31,683 nucleotides of DNA, taken from assembly GCA_038237645.1 (NCBI GenBank), contig JBBRYN010000037.1, forward strand, positions 1 to 31,683, read 5' to 3'. This DNA comes from QHCA01 sp038237645 (GTDB lineage: Bacteria > Actinomycetota > Actinomycetes > Mycobacteriales > QHCA01). The notes under the pieces are model-generated. The model worked only from the letters and a program-made list of their open reading frames with translations, was not told where the DNA came from and ran no database searches. Below are positions 31,508 to 31,683 of the stretch, one piece after another; the first letter of the stretch is position 1; each line of letters starts with the position of its first letter. Position numbers and translations under genes: made by a program.

Positions 31508-31683
31508 CCCAGCAACCCGAGAGAGGCTCACGTGGAAAAGATGGGCTCCTCGCCGTTCCGTGTGGGTGACTGAGTTGATCTTCGGCCATTCTGTGGTTGT
31601 TCCTGGTGGCGTTGCCGGGACGGTCGACGGGGTGGTGGGCAGGGGGGTGTCAGGGGTGGATTTGAGTTCGATGTTCGGAGCGG
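31508..31683 (+). other. Window edge, possible start of another gene
   Basis: No recognisable homology after the truncated B3/B4 gene. A GTG at 31647 opens a frame reading VSGVDLSSMFGA to the edge, with a purine-rich stretch before it. It could be the start of a gene continuing outside the window, perhaps a repeat-family protein such as DUF222/HNH, but twelve codons cannot support a call. Confidence 0.2.

Noticed and set aside
1..31683. tRNA genes, CRISPR arrays, phage or defence cassettes
   Set aside because: On reading both strands I found no tRNA T-arm context, no regular repeat-spacer pattern and no recognisable integrase or defence protein; short RNAs could be missed without a covariance search.

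Overview
The window is very GC-rich DNA with frequent GTG starts, short 4-bp gene overlaps and an MsiK-type ABC ATPase, all pointing to an actinobacterium (Actinomycetota). From memory of the M. tuberculosis map, the anchors glnE - glnA2 - panB - rnpB - RNase H/phosphatase - zinc-ribbon protein - Nif3-like protein match the Rv2221c to Rv2230c neighbourhood. The orphan msiK-like gene and the nadE gene beside glnA2 look more like Streptomyces and relatives. I cannot name a genus.

Layout. 1-77 is the 5' tip of an ISL3-family transposase leaving the window. 347-2113 holds a membrane-anchored unknown protein and the orphan sugar-ABC ATPase. On the minus strand, 8885 down to 2139 reads glnA2, a class I glutamine amidotransferase, glnE and a polytopic membrane protein. 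On the plus strand, nadE and panB follow (8978-11742). 11.9-13.4 kb is a gene graveyard: a frameshifted IS1634-like transposase start, a frameshifted C-terminal piece of a phosphoglycerate mutase, and a TasA/camelysin-like plus RCC1-repeat gene whose pieces lie in all three minus frames. 13.6-17.2 kb has an F420-dependent NADP reductase-like gene, an MFS transporter, a stand-alone lysine-rich histone H1-like protein and a small zinc-ribbon protein. 17.3-21.1 kb is a carbohydrate module (alpha-glucosidase and esterase-like hydrolase overlapping by 4 bp, with a divergent IclR regulator). RNase P RNA and the conserved RNase H/phosphatase, zinc-ribbon and Nif3 genes occupy 21.1-24.3 kb. A histidine kinase with a degenerate ATP-binding region follows (24.5-25.9 kb). 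26-30.5 kb is a cell-envelope glycosylation locus (GT-C transferase, polyprenyl-phosphate GT2, GtrA-like flippase, large membrane protein). The right end has a small membrane protein, a truncated B3/B4-domain gene and an unassigned edge.

How the genes work together. glnA2, the amidotransferase and glnE form one nitrogen-related transcription unit, but this GlnA2 has Trp where adenylylated glutamine synthetases have Tyr, so GlnE's substrate is probably a different synthetase outside the window. nadE and panB are cofactor biosynthesis. The GT2/GtrA/GT-C/large-membrane-protein set fits a pathway that charges a polyprenyl phosphate with sugar, flips it and transfers it outside the membrane.

I found no CRISPR array, tRNA or recognisable defence system. 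The most unusual items are the degenerate kinase, the decayed TasA-RCC1 gene, the hidden gpmA relic, and the histone-tail-like protein made of only ten amino-acid types.
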